64,000 bases of DNA, taken from Azospirillum cavernae. GTDB lineage: Bacteria; Pseudomonadota; Alphaproteobacteria; Azospirillales; Azospirillaceae. The notes under the pieces were generated by a model that saw nothing but the letters and a program-made list of their open reading frames with translations, did not search any database and was not told the DNA's origin. This document shows positions 17,851 to 26,697 of the stretch, piece by piece. The stretch spans positions 188,501 through 252,500 of the forward strand of contig NZ_QYUL01000001.1 in NCBI RefSeq assembly GCF_003590795.1. The letters are read 5' to 3'. Position 1 is the stretch's first letter. Each line of letters starts with the position of its first letter. The position numbers and the translations under genes are program-made.

Positions 17851-19086
17851 TCAGCGCCGCAGATACATCTTGCCGACGCCGTTCAGGGCCGTGAACAGGG
17901 CCTGGACTTGGGTGAAGAACGCCTCCCACGTCGCGCCGGTGGCGGGCGCGATGGCGGCGTGGATGTCGGCCAGCGTCGCCTTGCCATCGACCCGCGCCAG
18001 GATCGGCCCGGCCAGACGGGGCAGGGGAAGCGGCAGAACGGTTCCCAAGACCTCCACCTCCAGGCTGCCGCCGGGGGGCAGACCCTTGGCCAGCGCCGCG
18101 CCGTCGAGATCGCGCAGCACCGGGATGACGTCCGGACCGTCCAGTTTCGCGACGGCGTTGGCGAGATCGGCGGGGCGCAGCAGATAGGCGATGTGCTTGG
18201 TCATGCTGCCGCACATCTGTTCCGCCCAGGCGGCGCGCTCCAGCCAGGACAGACCGTCGAGCCGTTTCAGCACGCGCGGGTCGCGCACCCAGGTGGACGG
18301 CTCGTAACGGATCGGGTCGATCAGCGAGCCGATGGCCAGCCCGGCGCTGTCGGCCAACGCCGCCAACTCCGGCACCGTGTAAGGACGGTCGCAGGAGTGC
18401 AGCAGCAAATCATACAGATTGGCGTCGGCCTGCCGGTGGTCGCTGACGAAGGGGTTGTTCAGCAGCCAGTTCGACGCCGGGAGATGCTGGATCAAGCGGC
18501 GGGCCAGCGCGACCTTTTCCGCCGGGGGCAGCCCGTCGGTCATCGCGCGCAGGGCGGCTTGCATCGGGTAAACGCCGGTGCGGCCCAGCGGGGCGTAGAC
18601 CATCAACCCGATCCCGCCGCCGGGGGCCAAGGCCCCGGCCAGCGAGCGCAGACCCGCCGACGGATCGGGCAAATGGTGCAGCACGCCGCAGCAATCGATG
18701 TAGTCGAACGGCCCGTCCTGCGCCGTCACCGCGTCCAGCTCCAGCAACGAGCCGCGTTGGAACGTGATGTTGGTCAGGCCGCGCGCGGCGGCGCGGGCCT
18801 CGGCGATGGCGCGGCTGGCGTCGGACAGATCGACGTAGGCGACATGGCCGGGATGATCGGAATCGGCCAATTGCTGGGCCAGCATGATCGCCCCGTCGCC
18901 GGTGCCGCCGCCCGCCACCAGAACCCGCAAGGGACGGTCCGCAGGCAGGCGTCCGCCAAAGACGTAATGGGTGATCTCGTCCAGATGGCTGGGCGATCCG
19001 GTGACGAGACGCTTTTTCTCATCCGCCGGGTCGCGCGCCGGGTAAGGGTAAACCTCATATTGGGCGCGCAGATCGTCGATGCTCAT
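17851..19086 (-). CDS. SAM-dependent methyltransferase (class I) with C-terminal extension
   Basis: 411 residues. It begins with the IDDLRAQYEVYPYPARDP segment often seen in proteins that methylate unknown small molecules. The Rossmann motif I is VLVAGGGTGDGAIML, the acidic ribose-binding loop is VDLSDASRAIA and motif IV is YIDCCGVLHHLPDP. A C-terminal ~150 residues include a helical domain of unknown role (PLPRLAGPIL...). The start is the ATG before SIDDL, since 19 residues upstream look non-conserved. It stands alone, converging on amtB. Substrate unknown. Confidence 0.8.
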   Translation of the reverse strand: MSIDDLRAQYEVYPYPARDPADEKKRLVTGSPSHLDEITHYVFGGRLPADRPLRVLVAGGGTGDGAIMLAQQLADSDHPGHVAYVDLSDASRAIAEARAAARGLTNITFQRGSLLELDAVTAQDGPFDYIDCCGVLHHLPDPSAGLRSLAGALAPGGGIGLMVYAPLGRTGVYPMQAALRAMTDGLPPAEKVALARRLIQHLPASNWLLNNPFVSDHRQADANLYDLLLHSCDRPYTVPELAALADSAGLAIGSLIDPIRYEPSTWVRDPRVLKRLDGLSWLERAAWAEQMCGSMTKHIAYLLRPADLANAVAKLDGPDVIPVLRDLDGAALAKGLPPGGSLEVEVLGTVLPLPLPRLAGPILARVDGKATLADIHAAIAPATGATWEAFFTQVQALFTALNGVGKMYLRR

Positions 19087-19189
19087 GAAGGGGGCTGCCG
19101 TGGCTTTGGGACAAGGGCGGGAACGGGTGCGATGGCGGACCATAGCACCGCCTCCCCGCCGCTGGGCAGCCCCCGCTTGACCTGCATCC

Positions 19190-20122
19190 TTACGTCAGAG
19201 GCACGCAAATGCGGGTCAGCCACTCTTCCGGCGGCAGGCTGCGCGGGTCGTTGAGATACTCCTCAAAACAGGGCTGGTCGGCGGGCGTCTGGCCGCTGGC
19301 GGGCAGCCATTCGCCATACAGCCATTGATAGACCGCGCCCAACGCGGCGTAAGGGCCTTTGTGGACCAGAACGGCGTGACGCCCGCCCGGCAGATCCAGG
19401 CCTTTCGCGCCATCCTCCAGCGCCGGAGTCGATTCCAGCGCCAGCCCGGCGAAGGAACGCAAATTCTCCGGCGCCACCGCCGACGGGTCGTCGAAATAGA
19501 CGCCGATGCAGCGGGTGGCGGGCGTCATCAAATTGCGCCCGGCGGCCCAGGCGTAGGCGCGGGAAAAGGCGGCGTTGATCTCCATGTAAGGGCCGCGATG
19601 GTCGAAACCGACGAGGCTGGTCGCGGGCAGAGCTTCGATGGTGACGGTGGGCATGATGTCCTCCGGATTTTGGTTGGGTCTGTCGTCATGGGGCCACGCG
19701 AAGGGCGACAGACGCCCCGACCGCCGGTAGGCGGCGGGGGTGACGCCATAGCTTTGGGCGAAGGCGCGGGTGAAGGCGGCGACGCTGCCATAGCCGGCCT
19801 GCCGGGCGATGGCGGCGATGGTCCGCGCGTCCTGGACCAGCGCCCCCGCCGCCCGGTGCAAACGTTGACGGCGCAGGGTGTCGGTGACGGTTTCCCCGGT
19901 CATCGCCCGGTAGATGCGGTGAAAATGGTAGGGCGAAAAGCAGGCCACCGCCGCCAACGCGTCCAGATCGAGCGGATCGTCCAAATGGGCGGCGATGTGC
20001 CGAACCACCCGGTCCAACCGCCGTCCGTAATCCAGCAGCGTGTCGGCCTTGGCCGGACGATCCGGGCGAAGCTCGGGGGGAGAGATGTCGGGGAACGGGG
20101 CGTTGGGGCGGCTCGTCGTCAT
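19190..20122 (-). CDS. AraC-family regulator with GyrI-like effector domain
   Basis: 310 residues. Residues about 30-135 hold a double helix-turn-helix of the AraC type: LDALAAVACFSPYHFHRIYRAMTG then ARQAGYGSVAAFTRAFAQSYG. Residues about 155-310 form a GyrI/small-molecule-binding (SRPBCC-like) domain, with the GFDHRGPY and HAVLVHKGPYAALG segments typical of SoxS/Rob-like multidrug sensors. Such proteins usually sense hydrophobic or cationic compounds. I start at ATG before TTSRPN; longer frames upstream have low-complexity non-protein sequence. The start lies about 80 bp from the divergent PadR promoter. Confidence 0.88.
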   Translation of the reverse strand: MTTSRPNAPFPDISPPELRPDRPAKADTLLDYGRRLDRVVRHIAAHLDDPLDLDALAAVACFSPYHFHRIYRAMTGETVTDTLRRQRLHRAAGALVQDARTIAAIARQAGYGSVAAFTRAFAQSYGVTPAAYRRSGRLSPFAWPHDDRPNQNPEDIMPTVTIEALPATSLVGFDHRGPYMEINAAFSRAYAWAAGRNLMTPATRCIGVYFDDPSAVAPENLRSFAGLALESTPALEDGAKGLDLPGGRHAVLVHKGPYAALGAVYQWLYGEWLPASGQTPADQPCFEEYLNDPRSLPPEEWLTRICVPLT

Positions 20123-20200
20123 CGTCGCGTGTCTCCAATGCGCCGACCCTAACCGGGGTCGGATTGATCGCGCTTGCGGAGTTCGGGGAATCCATCGGGC

Positions 20201-20239
20201 TTGACACCTCGCGATCCTATGCCTAGTAATTCTAGGTAT
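20201..20239 (+). promoter_or_regulatory. Promoter and dyad operator of the PadR operon
   Basis: A perfect -35 TTGACA at 20201-20206 is followed after 17-18 bp by TAGTAA/AGTAAT. Overlapping the -10 is the dyad CCTAG-TAATT-CTAGG (20222-20236), extended as ATG..TAT. The position over the -10 fits autorepression by the PadR protein encoded next. Binding is inferred. Confidence 0.65.
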
Positions 20240-20249
20240 GGAAGGCGAC

Positions 20250-20606
20250 ATGCTCAAAGGACACCTCGACGCCATCGTGCTCGCCGCCCTCGCGGGCGAA
20301 CCGGCGCACGGCTACGCGATTATCGAGGAAATCAGGCGGCGCAGTGGCGGCGTTTTCAACCTGCCCGAAGGAACCGTCTATCCCGCGCTGCACCGGCTGG
20401 AAAAGGCCGGGGCGGTGAACAGCGACTGGACCACCGCGCCCAACGGGCGGCGGCGGCGGGTCTACACCCTGACCCCGCAAGGGCGCGCGTCGTTGGACCA
20501 TCATCGGGACGTCTGGCGCGACTTCGCCCGGGCCATCGACACGATGATGGCGAGTGGCGATCCCGGCGCGCCGCTGGGGGATGGGCCGCCATGGCCGACG
20601 CGCTAG
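20250..20606 (+). CDS. PadR-family transcriptional repressor
   Basis: 118 residues. The family start MLKGHLDAIVLAAL, then EPAHGYAIIEEI, the winged-helix recognition part EGTVYPALHRLEKAG and the wing RRRRVYTLTPQG are all typical. I prefer this ATG to one 12 bp upstream because the upstream one lies inside the promoter dyad and this one has GGAAGG just before it. It overlaps the next gene by 16 bp, the usual arrangement of a PadR repressor with its membrane-protein target. Confidence 0.9.
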   Translation: MLKGHLDAIVLAALAGEPAHGYAIIEEIRRRSGGVFNLPEGTVYPALHRLEKAGAVNSDWTTAPNGRRRRVYTLTPQGRASLDHHRDVWRDFARAIDTMMASGDPGAPLGDGPPWPTR

Positions 20607-21286
20607 AGGCGTATCTCGACGCGCTGGGCGAGGCGTTGCGCTTTGACCCGCAGCTCGCCGAGCGCGTCGTGGACGAGGTTGCGGATCATCTCGATTGCGC
20701 CCTGGCGGCGGAAACGCGGGGCGCCGGGAGCGCTGGCGACGCGGAGGCGGCGTTGGCGCGGGTGATCGCCCGTTTCGGCGCGCCGCAGCGGATCGCCGGG
20801 CAATTCGCCCTCTTGGCCCTGGAGACCAACGCGGATCGGCTGTGGCGCTTGGCGGCGCTGACGGCGGCGGTCGCCTTCGCCGCAATGCGGTTGCGGGAGC
20901 TGCATCTGGATCCGGTGGAGGCGGCGGGCGACGGCTTGGCCACCGCCGCGCTGGCGCTCGACCGGGGCGCCTTCATCGCCGCGCTGGCCTTGGGGCTGTG
21001 GGGCTGGCGGCTGGCGCGCGACGCCAGCCGTTCCTGGCGACCCGATCCGCGCGGCTGGCGTCGGCTGTTCGCCGGGTTGCGACTGTCGGCGTTGGCGCTG
21101 GGCGCGTTGATGCTGTCGGTCGCCGCCGACACGGCTTTGACGCTCCCTCGTCTGATTGAGGCCGCAGGGGGTGTTCTTTGGCCCGCTGCGGCGCTGACGG
21201 TGGAAATCGCCCTGGTGCTGGCCCTGGCCATCGCGGTCAGCCGCAGCCGCGAGCAGGCCGCCGCCGTTCGCCGCCTGCTGGTCTGA
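20591..21286 (+). CDS. Permease-prefix-type membrane protein, PadR partner
   Basis: 231 residues. Residues about 1-75 look like the HAAS/permease prefix domain: an amphipathic YLDALGEALRFDPQLAERVVDEVADHL helix then a VIARFGAPQRIAGQFA segment. Residues about 80-225 hold four to five hydrophobic membrane helices. This PadR-plus-HAAS pair is a common operon form; the membrane protein is probably regulated by PadR. The start codon lies inside the padR gene. Exact function unknown. Confidence 0.75.
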   Translation: MADALEAYLDALGEALRFDPQLAERVVDEVADHLDCALAAETRGAGSAGDAEAALARVIARFGAPQRIAGQFALLALETNADRLWRLAALTAAVAFAAMRLRELHLDPVEAAGDGLATAALALDRGAFIAALALGLWGWRLARDASRSWRPDPRGWRRLFAGLRLSALALGALMLSVAADTALTLPRLIEAAGGVLWPAAALTVEIALVLALAIAVSRSREQAAAVRRLLV

Positions 21287-21323
21287 CTCGTCCCTTATCC
21301 TTATCGCAAAAGGAATCGCGATC

Positions 21324-21968
21324 ATGGTTGTGACCGCTCCCCCGCGCCTGTCTGGTCGGCGCGAGTCTGATTGGCGCCTGTCTGGCTGGCGGCTGGTTGG
21401 CGGGACCGCTCTGTTTCTGCTGCTTGCCGTGGCGTCGCTGGTCGGGATGGCGCCCGAGATGACGGACGGGTTGCGTCACGCGATCCGGCTGACGGCGCGC
21501 AGTTCCTTCGCGCTGTTCCTGCTGGCTTACACGGCCTCGTCCCTGGCGGTGTTGGCGCCCTGCGGCGCGACCCGCTGGCAGCGGCGGAACCGGCGCTTTT
21601 TCGGGCTGTCCTTCGCCCTGTCGCACGCGGTTCATGGCCTGCTGCTGATCGCCTTGGCGCAGCGCGACCCCGCTCTGTTCTGGAGCCTGACCAACGTCGG
21701 GAATCTGGTGTCGGGCGGCGTCGGCTACGCTTTCATCCTGCTGCTGGCGGCGACGTCCTTTCCCTGGGCGGTCGCGGCGCTGGGCGGGCGCTGGTGGGGC
21801 GTTCTGCACCGCGTCGGCGTCCATTATCTGTGGATCAGTTTCCTGGTCACGTTCGGCAAACGCGCGGCGCTGGACAGCGCTTACGCCCCGGCGCTGCTTC
21901 TCTTGGGATTGGCCGCGCTGCTGCGGGTCGCCGCGTGGCGGCGGGGCCGCCGGTCGGCAGCGGCCTGA
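21324..21968 (+). CDS. Ferric-reductase-like transmembrane protein
   Basis: 214 residues with about six membrane helices. His residues lie inside predicted helices (FALSHAVHGLL, LHRVGVHYLWISF), the spacing expected for a haem-b-binding ferric reductase-like (YedZ/MsrQ/NOX) core. An AAAAGGA motif lies 9 bases before the ATG. It is 37 bp after the PadR target gene and may belong to the same transcript. No MsrP-like partner is in the window, so the redox partner is unknown. Confidence 0.7.
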   Translation: MVVTAPPRLSGRRESDWRLSGWRLVGGTALFLLLAVASLVGMAPEMTDGLRHAIRLTARSSFALFLLAYTASSLAVLAPCGATRWQRRNRRFFGLSFALSHAVHGLLLIALAQRDPALFWSLTNVGNLVSGGVGYAFILLLAATSFPWAVAALGGRWWGVLHRVGVHYLWISFLVTFGKRAALDSAYAPALLLLGLAALLRVAAWRRGRRSAAA

Positions 21969-21972
21969 GCGA

Positions 21973-23046
21973 TCACTCCCCGTTTGACAACCAGCCTTCC
22001 GCCGTTCGGATCACGCCGACCTCGCGCCCGACGCGGTTGACCAGGGGGACGGTCAGCAGATCGGCGGCGCGGGTCCATTGCTCCTCGGTCAAGGCGTTGG
22101 CGGCGCGGATCAGCGCGGCGAGCGCCACGTCGCGGGCGCGGGCGGACCCGTCCTCGATCTTCAGGGCGATGCCGACGCCCTCCTTGGGCAGCACGGCGCA
22201 GGCCACGCCCTCCGACCCGCTTTTGACCAGAACGAGACCGCCCGACGCCTGCATCATCCGGGTGTCGAAGCTGTCCTTGCCGCCGATCAGATGGGGGTGG
22301 GCCTTCCAGGCCTTGGTGATCCGGGCCACCGCGTTGGCGCGGGCGTCGGGCAGATCGACCGGATCGGCCAGCCGCGCCATGGCGTAGGCGAGCGCCCCCA
22401 GCGGGACGCCGATGGTGGGCAGGGCGCAATTGTCCACGCCCCAGGGGGCGCGGGACAGATCCTGGCCGGTCATCTGTTCCAGCACGCCCAACACCCGCTG
22501 TTGAACCGGGTGGTCGAAACGGGCGTAGCCCTGGATCGGCTTTCCCAAATGGCGGGCGGTGGTCAGAAAGCCCGCGTGCTTGCCGGACGCGGTGTTGTGG
22601 AAGACGCTTGGCGGCTCGCCATCGCGGATCAGATCGGCGGCGCTGTCGGGATCGGTCGGGGTTTGCGGGCCGCAAGCCAGATCCTCGGCGGTCAGGCCCA
22701 GGCGCTTGATCCAGCCTTCCAGCAAACGGGTGTGGCGAATCTCGCCGCTGTGGCTGGCGCAGGCCAAGGCCAACTCCGAATCGCCAAGTTCAAAGGCGTC
22801 GAGCGCCCCGCTTTCCACCAGCGGAATCGCCTGGATCGCCGCGATGGCCGAACGTGGGTAGATCGGGGCGGCGATGTCCCCCCATTGGGCCAGCACATGA
22901 CCGGCGGCGTCCACCAGACAGGCCCGCCCGCGATGGACCGATTCGACCATGCCGCCGCGAGTCACCTCGATCATGATCGGGTTTTCGGTTGGGCCGGACA
23001 GGTCGGCGTGGCCGTGGTCGTGAGGATGGCTGTGATCGTGCGTCAT
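21973..23046 (-). CDS. Asparaginase II-like protein (rhizobial type) with altered active site
   Basis: 357 residues of the PF06089-type asparaginase II family (Rhizobium etli ReAV-like), unrelated to the classic asparaginase fold. Family marks: PRSAIAAIQA at 64-73, CASHSGE at 96-102, SGKHAGF at 154-160, VDNCALPT at 204-211 and VKSGSEG near 285. In ReAV the SxxK lysine and the NCSGK cysteine are functional residues. Here the SxxK position reads S66-A-I-A69 and the NNCSGK position reads NTASGK, so both are alanine. The N-terminus is rich in His (HDHSHPHDHGH), a possible metal-binding tail. The start is the ATG before THDHS. Activity may be lost or changed. Confidence 0.82.
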   Translation of the reverse strand: MTHDHSHPHDHGHADLSGPTENPIMIEVTRGGMVESVHRGRACLVDAAGHVLAQWGDIAAPIYPRSAIAAIQAIPLVESGALDAFELGDSELALACASHSGEIRHTRLLEGWIKRLGLTAEDLACGPQTPTDPDSAADLIRDGEPPSVFHNTASGKHAGFLTTARHLGKPIQGYARFDHPVQQRVLGVLEQMTGQDLSRAPWGVDNCALPTIGVPLGALAYAMARLADPVDLPDARANAVARITKAWKAHPHLIGGKDSFDTRMMQASGGLVLVKSGSEGVACAVLPKEGVGIALKIEDGSARARDVALAALIRAANALTEEQWTRAADLLTVPLVNRVGREVGVIRTAEGWLSNGE

Positions 23047-23243
23047 GCTGGCCAGAGTGCCGCCCCGGTCCGCAGGAGGCAAGGGGGGCGCGGGAAAATC
23101 AGGGACAGCCCGCATGGACAGCCCAGCTCCGTCAACGGCACAATTCCCCTACTTTTTATGAAAATTGCGCTTTCCGCGCGCGCTCCGGCCCTGGTCGGCG
23201 CGACGCCGCGCGCGCAGCCACAGGAAAAGCAGGAGAACAGCCA

Positions 23244-23918
23244 ATGATCCGTGCGTGCGTGTTCGCTGGTTTGGCCGCCTTGGCTCCGGTCGCGGCCATG
23301 GCCGACATTCTGGTGACGACCGAGGAATACCCGCCCTTCAACATGACCCAGGACGGCAAGGTGACGGGCATCGCCACCGAACTGGTGAAAAGCATGTTCG
23401 AGAAGGCGGGCGTCCCGTACAAGATCGAAGTTCTGCCCTGGAACCGCGCCTATCAGACGGCGCAGACCCAGAAGGACGCCTGCGTCTACAGCACCACCGA
23501 AACGCCCGAGCGGAAGGACCTGTTCCAATGGGTCGGGCCGCTGGTCAGCAACGATTGGGTGCTGTTCGCCAAGGCCGACAACGCCGCGCCGCTGAAAAGC
23601 CTGGACGACACGCGCGGCAAGGTGATCGGCGGTTACGCGGGCGACGCGGTCGCCGCCTATCTGGAAAAGGGCGGCTACAAGGTGGATTCCGCCCCGCGCG
23701 ACGAGTTGAACATTGCCAAGCTGGCGGCGGGCCGGATTGATTTTTGGGCCTCAGGGTCCGAACTCGGTCCCTATCTGGCGAAAAATCAAGGAGCGGCGGA
23801 TCTCATCAAGCCGGTGCTGACCTTCAACAAGACGGTGATGTCGCTGGCCTGCAACAAAGACACCGACATGGCGGTTCTCGCCAAATTGCGGGCGGCGCTG
23901 GAGGGGCTGCGGAAATAG
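23244..23918 (+). CDS. Periplasmic solute-binding protein (amino-acid type), orphan
   Basis: 224 residues with an N-terminal signal peptide (cleavage near AMA-D). It shows the family-3 binding-protein pattern: ILVTTEEYPPFNM, then GIATELVKSMF and the second-lobe GKVIGGYAGDAV. AGGAGAA lies 8 bases before the ATG. No permease or ATPase gene is nearby, so it either works with a distant ABC transporter or is a sensory binding protein. Possible ligands are polar amino acids. Confidence 0.82.
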   Translation: MIRACVFAGLAALAPVAAMADILVTTEEYPPFNMTQDGKVTGIATELVKSMFEKAGVPYKIEVLPWNRAYQTAQTQKDACVYSTTETPERKDLFQWVGPLVSNDWVLFAKADNAAPLKSLDDTRGKVIGGYAGDAVAAYLEKGGYKVDSAPRDELNIAKLAAGRIDFWASGSELGPYLAKNQGAADLIKPVLTFNKTVMSLACNKDTDMAVLAKLRAALEGLRK

Positions 23919-23994
23919 CGCAAGCCCTTGCGTGGCTGGAACGGGCGAGGCAATCTCCGACCGTTTTTCCTCACACAGCGGCACGACATTCATC

Positions 23995-24582
23995 ATGCGC
24001 GGTTATTTCGCCATCGGCGTTGAGCGCATCAGCAAGCCCGGCAACCTCGGCAATCTGATGCGTTCCGCCCACGCCTTCGGCGCGTCCTTTTTCTTCGCCA
24101 TCGATCCCGAGCCGGATTTGCGGGAAACCAAGCTGGTCGACACCTCCGGCGCCACCATGCATCTGCCGCTCTACGTCCATGACCGGGTGGCCGATTTCAC
24201 CCTGCCCAAGGATTGCGCCCTGGTCGGGGTGGAGTTGACCGACGACGCCATCGAGCTTCCCAGCTTCCGCCACCCGACCCGCGCCGCCTATGTGCTGGGG
24301 CCGGAACGCGCCAGCCTGTCGCAGCCGTTGATTGACCGTTGCGACTTCGTGGTGAAGATCCCGATGGCGTTCTGTGTCAATGTCGGGGTCGCCGGGGCGC
24401 TGGTGATGTATGACCGCATGATCTCCATGGGCCGCTTCGCCGAACGTCCGGTGCGGCCCGGCGGCCCGCTGGAAGGGCCGTCGCTGCACAAGCACGGCAA
24501 GCAGATCATCCGCAAAGCCGACCGCCGCCGCCGCATTCGGGGCGAACAACTGCCGGTGGACGGGGCGGACGACGGGGAGTGA
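23995..24582 (+). CDS. TrmH/SpoU-family RNA 2'-O-methyltransferase
   Basis: 195 residues. Knotted SPOUT fold marks: motif 1 NLGNLMRSAHAFGA at about 18-31, motif 2 YVLGPERASLS near 100 and motif 3 IPMAFCVNVGVAGALVMYD near 122-140. It transfers a methyl group from SAM to a 2'-OH in tRNA or rRNA; the exact site cannot be told from sequence. The motif 3 NVxVA core is intact, although the preceding residues (FCV) differ from the usual SLN. The start is the ATG before RGYF. A basic C-terminal tail may bind RNA. It converges on the binding-protein gene at 24703. Confidence 0.85.
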   Translation: MRGYFAIGVERISKPGNLGNLMRSAHAFGASFFFAIDPEPDLRETKLVDTSGATMHLPLYVHDRVADFTLPKDCALVGVELTDDAIELPSFRHPTRAAYVLGPERASLSQPLIDRCDFVVKIPMAFCVNVGVAGALVMYDRMISMGRFAERPVRPGGPLEGPSLHKHGKQIIRKADRRRRIRGEQLPVDGADDGE

Positions 24583-24604
24583 GGCGGAGAGTGAAGAAAA
24601 TTAC

Positions 24605-24694
24605 GGCCCCCTCCCTAACCCTCCCCCGCTGACGCGGGAGAGGGGACGGACTCCCTCTCCCGCCGCAAGGCGGGGGAGGGCTGGGGAGGGGGCC
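24605..24694. repeat. 90-bp nested GC-rich palindrome
   Basis: Outer arms GGCCCCCTCCC..CCCTCCCCCGC and GCGGGGGAGGG..GGGAGGGGGCC enclose an inner hairpin (GCGGGAGAGGG with CCCTCTCCCGC). It lies between two convergent genes and may act as a bidirectional terminator. It is related to the elements at 14429-14480 and 57074-57179. Confidence 0.7.
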
Positions 24695-24702
24695 GCGTTC
24701 CC

Positions 24703-25929
24703 TTACTTTTTCACCAGCGGGCACTGGCTGTCGGCGATCGGCAGGAAGGCTTCTTCCGCCGGGATGGTGCGCAGGATCTTGTAATAATCCCATGGCGCCT
24801 TCGATTCCGCCGGGGTTTTGACCTGGGCCAGATACATGTCGTGGACCATGCGGCCATCCTCGCGGATGCGGCCGTTGCGGGCGAAGAAATCATCGACCTT
24901 GGTCGCCTTCATCTGGGCCAGCACCTTGTCGGTGTCGTCTGTGCCGGTGGCCTCCACCGCCTTGAAGTAATGCATCAGCGAGGAATAGACGCCCGCCTGC
25001 ACCATGGTCGGCATTTTGCCGCCGGATTTTTCGGCGAAGCGCTTGGACCAGGCGCGGGTCTTGTCGTCGAAATCCCAATAGAAGCCGGTGGTCAGGTTCA
25101 GCCCCTTGGCCGTCTCCAACCCCAGCGAATGGATGTCGGAGATGAAGACCAGCAGTCCGGCCAACCGTTGCCCAGCCTCGACGATGCCGAACTCCTTGGC
25201 CGCCTTGATGGCGTTGATGGTGTCGGCCCCGGCGTTGGCCAGACCGATGACGTTCGCCTTCGACGCCTGGGCCTGCAACAGGAAGGACGAGAAGTCCGAC
25301 GCCGGGAAGGGGTGCTTGACCGCGCCGACGACCGTGCCGCCCGCCGCCTTCACCACCTTTGACACGTCATCTTGCAGGTTCTGGCCAAAGGCGTAGTCGG
25401 CGGTCAGGAAATACCAGCTTTTGCCGCCCTCCTGCACCACGGCGCGGCCCGTGCCGATGGCCATGGCGTAGGTGTCGTAGGTCCAGTGGATCCCGCCCTT
25501 GAAGCAATCCTGGTTGGTGATGCGCGAGGACGCCGTGCCGGAAATCAGGCTGATCTTGTTGTTGGTCTTGGCGATCTCGTTCACCGCCAAGGCGACGGAG
25601 GTCGTCACCAGCTCGGCGAAGACGTCCACCTTTTCCGTGTCGGCCCATTCGCGCGCCTTGTTGGCGGCGATGTCGGCCTTGTTCTGGTGGTCGGAGGTCA
25701 GCAGGACGATGGGTTTGCCCGCCACCTTGCCGCCCATGTCCTCAATGGCCAGCTTGGCGGCGATGATCGTGCCGGGACCGGCCACGTCAGAATAGGGGCC
25801 GCTCATGTCGGTGAGCAGGCCGATCTTGACCGCGTCATTGGAAATCTGGGCAAGGGCCGGAGCCGATCCGGCGGCGGCCATCAGGGCGCAGGCGGTGACG
25901 CCGCAGGCGAGAGCCGTCTTCAAGCGCAT
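24703..25929 (-). CDS. Branched-chain-amino-acid-type ABC binding protein, orphan
   Basis: 408 residues; signal peptide with LACGVTACALMAAAG core. It matches the LivJ/receptor-family ligand-binding fold: VKIGLLTDMSGPYSDVAG at the mature start, then the two lobes. The start is decided by GGGAG 8 bases before the ATG of MRLKTAL; an upstream ATG has no such site. No liv permease or ATPase genes are adjacent, so partner proteins lie elsewhere. Ligand unknown; similar proteins bind aliphatic amides or aromatic acids as well as amino acids. Confidence 0.88.
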   Translation of the reverse strand: MRLKTALACGVTACALMAAAGSAPALAQISNDAVKIGLLTDMSGPYSDVAGPGTIIAAKLAIEDMGGKVAGKPIVLLTSDHQNKADIAANKAREWADTEKVDVFAELVTTSVALAVNEIAKTNNKISLISGTASSRITNQDCFKGGIHWTYDTYAMAIGTGRAVVQEGGKSWYFLTADYAFGQNLQDDVSKVVKAAGGTVVGAVKHPFPASDFSSFLLQAQASKANVIGLANAGADTINAIKAAKEFGIVEAGQRLAGLLVFISDIHSLGLETAKGLNLTTGFYWDFDDKTRAWSKRFAEKSGGKMPTMVQAGVYSSLMHYFKAVEATGTDDTDKVLAQMKATKVDDFFARNGRIREDGRMVHDMYLAQVKTPAESKAPWDYYKILRTIPAEEAFLPIADSQCPLVKK

Positions 25930-26180
25930 CGTGTTGTCTCCCATGATCGTGATTTTTTGGTTCAGAGGCCACGTTGGGAGGGAACGCCCAGACCCGCGCA
26001 ACACGCGCAAGCCCCGCCGCCCGCCATCCCAAAGGATCGCCGCCCGTCATCATCGCTTATTTTTGTTTGTTTTGCGAAATGTCCGTCAGGCGATCTTTTC
26101 GCGCGGACTGTGGCCGACAATCTTTGCTGAAATGTGTCTGGCTTTTACAAATGTATACGAACGATTGCCTTGGCGTCCGT

Positions 26181-26687
26181 CTATCCGGCGTTGGTCAGTC
26201 GCAGCCACGCCATGGCGGCGGCCAGCGCGGTTCCCCGCGCGTCGTCGGCGCGCACCGGCAGGTCAAGATCCTGGATCAGGCTGTCCAGCCGCAGATCGAC
26301 CGCGCTTTTCGACAGGCTTCGGACCTTGCGGTCGTAATAGAGGCCGGACACCTCGATCCGCTCGTTGGCCAGCGGCCCGCCGGTCAGCCGTTCGACCATC
26401 GCGGCGGAGAAATCCAGGAAATAACCGATCAGCGGACGCTGGCCGATGAAGCGGCGCAGGCGGTCCCCGGCGTCGGTCGGAAAGCCGTTCTCTTGCCCCC
26501 GCAGGACCAGCGCGCCGCCGGTCAGGATGCGGTTGCCCCGGACCCGCAAAGCGACCAGCAGCAGCGGTTCGGCGCTGGCCGCGTCGTAGGACGTCGCGTC
26601 GCAATGAAGGGCGACGCGTTCAAGCCGCGCCGCCGCGTCGGCCTTGGCGCTGGACTGGGCGTTGGCCGGAGTGCTGTCGGTCGGCAT
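26181..26687 (-). CDS. Putative 3'-5' exonuclease-like protein of the DUF294 cluster
   Basis: 168 residues. It begins 10 bp after the DUF294 gene. The RILTGGALVLRGQENGF and RRFIGQRPLIGYFLDFS segments resemble the DnaQ-like exonuclease fold often encoded right after DUF294/CBS proteins in acetate-transport clusters. The acidic catalytic residues of active DnaQ enzymes are not clearly present at the first motif, so it may be inactive. Probably regulatory; the call depends on context. Confidence 0.6.
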   Translation of the reverse strand: MPTDSTPANAQSSAKADAAARLERVALHCDATSYDAASAEPLLLVALRVRGNRILTGGALVLRGQENGFPTDAGDRLRRFIGQRPLIGYFLDFSAAMVERLTGGPLANERIEVSGLYYDRKVRSLSKSAVDLRLDSLIQDLDLPVRADDARGTALAAAMAWLRLTNAG

Positions 26688-26697
26688 CGCCGGCCCC

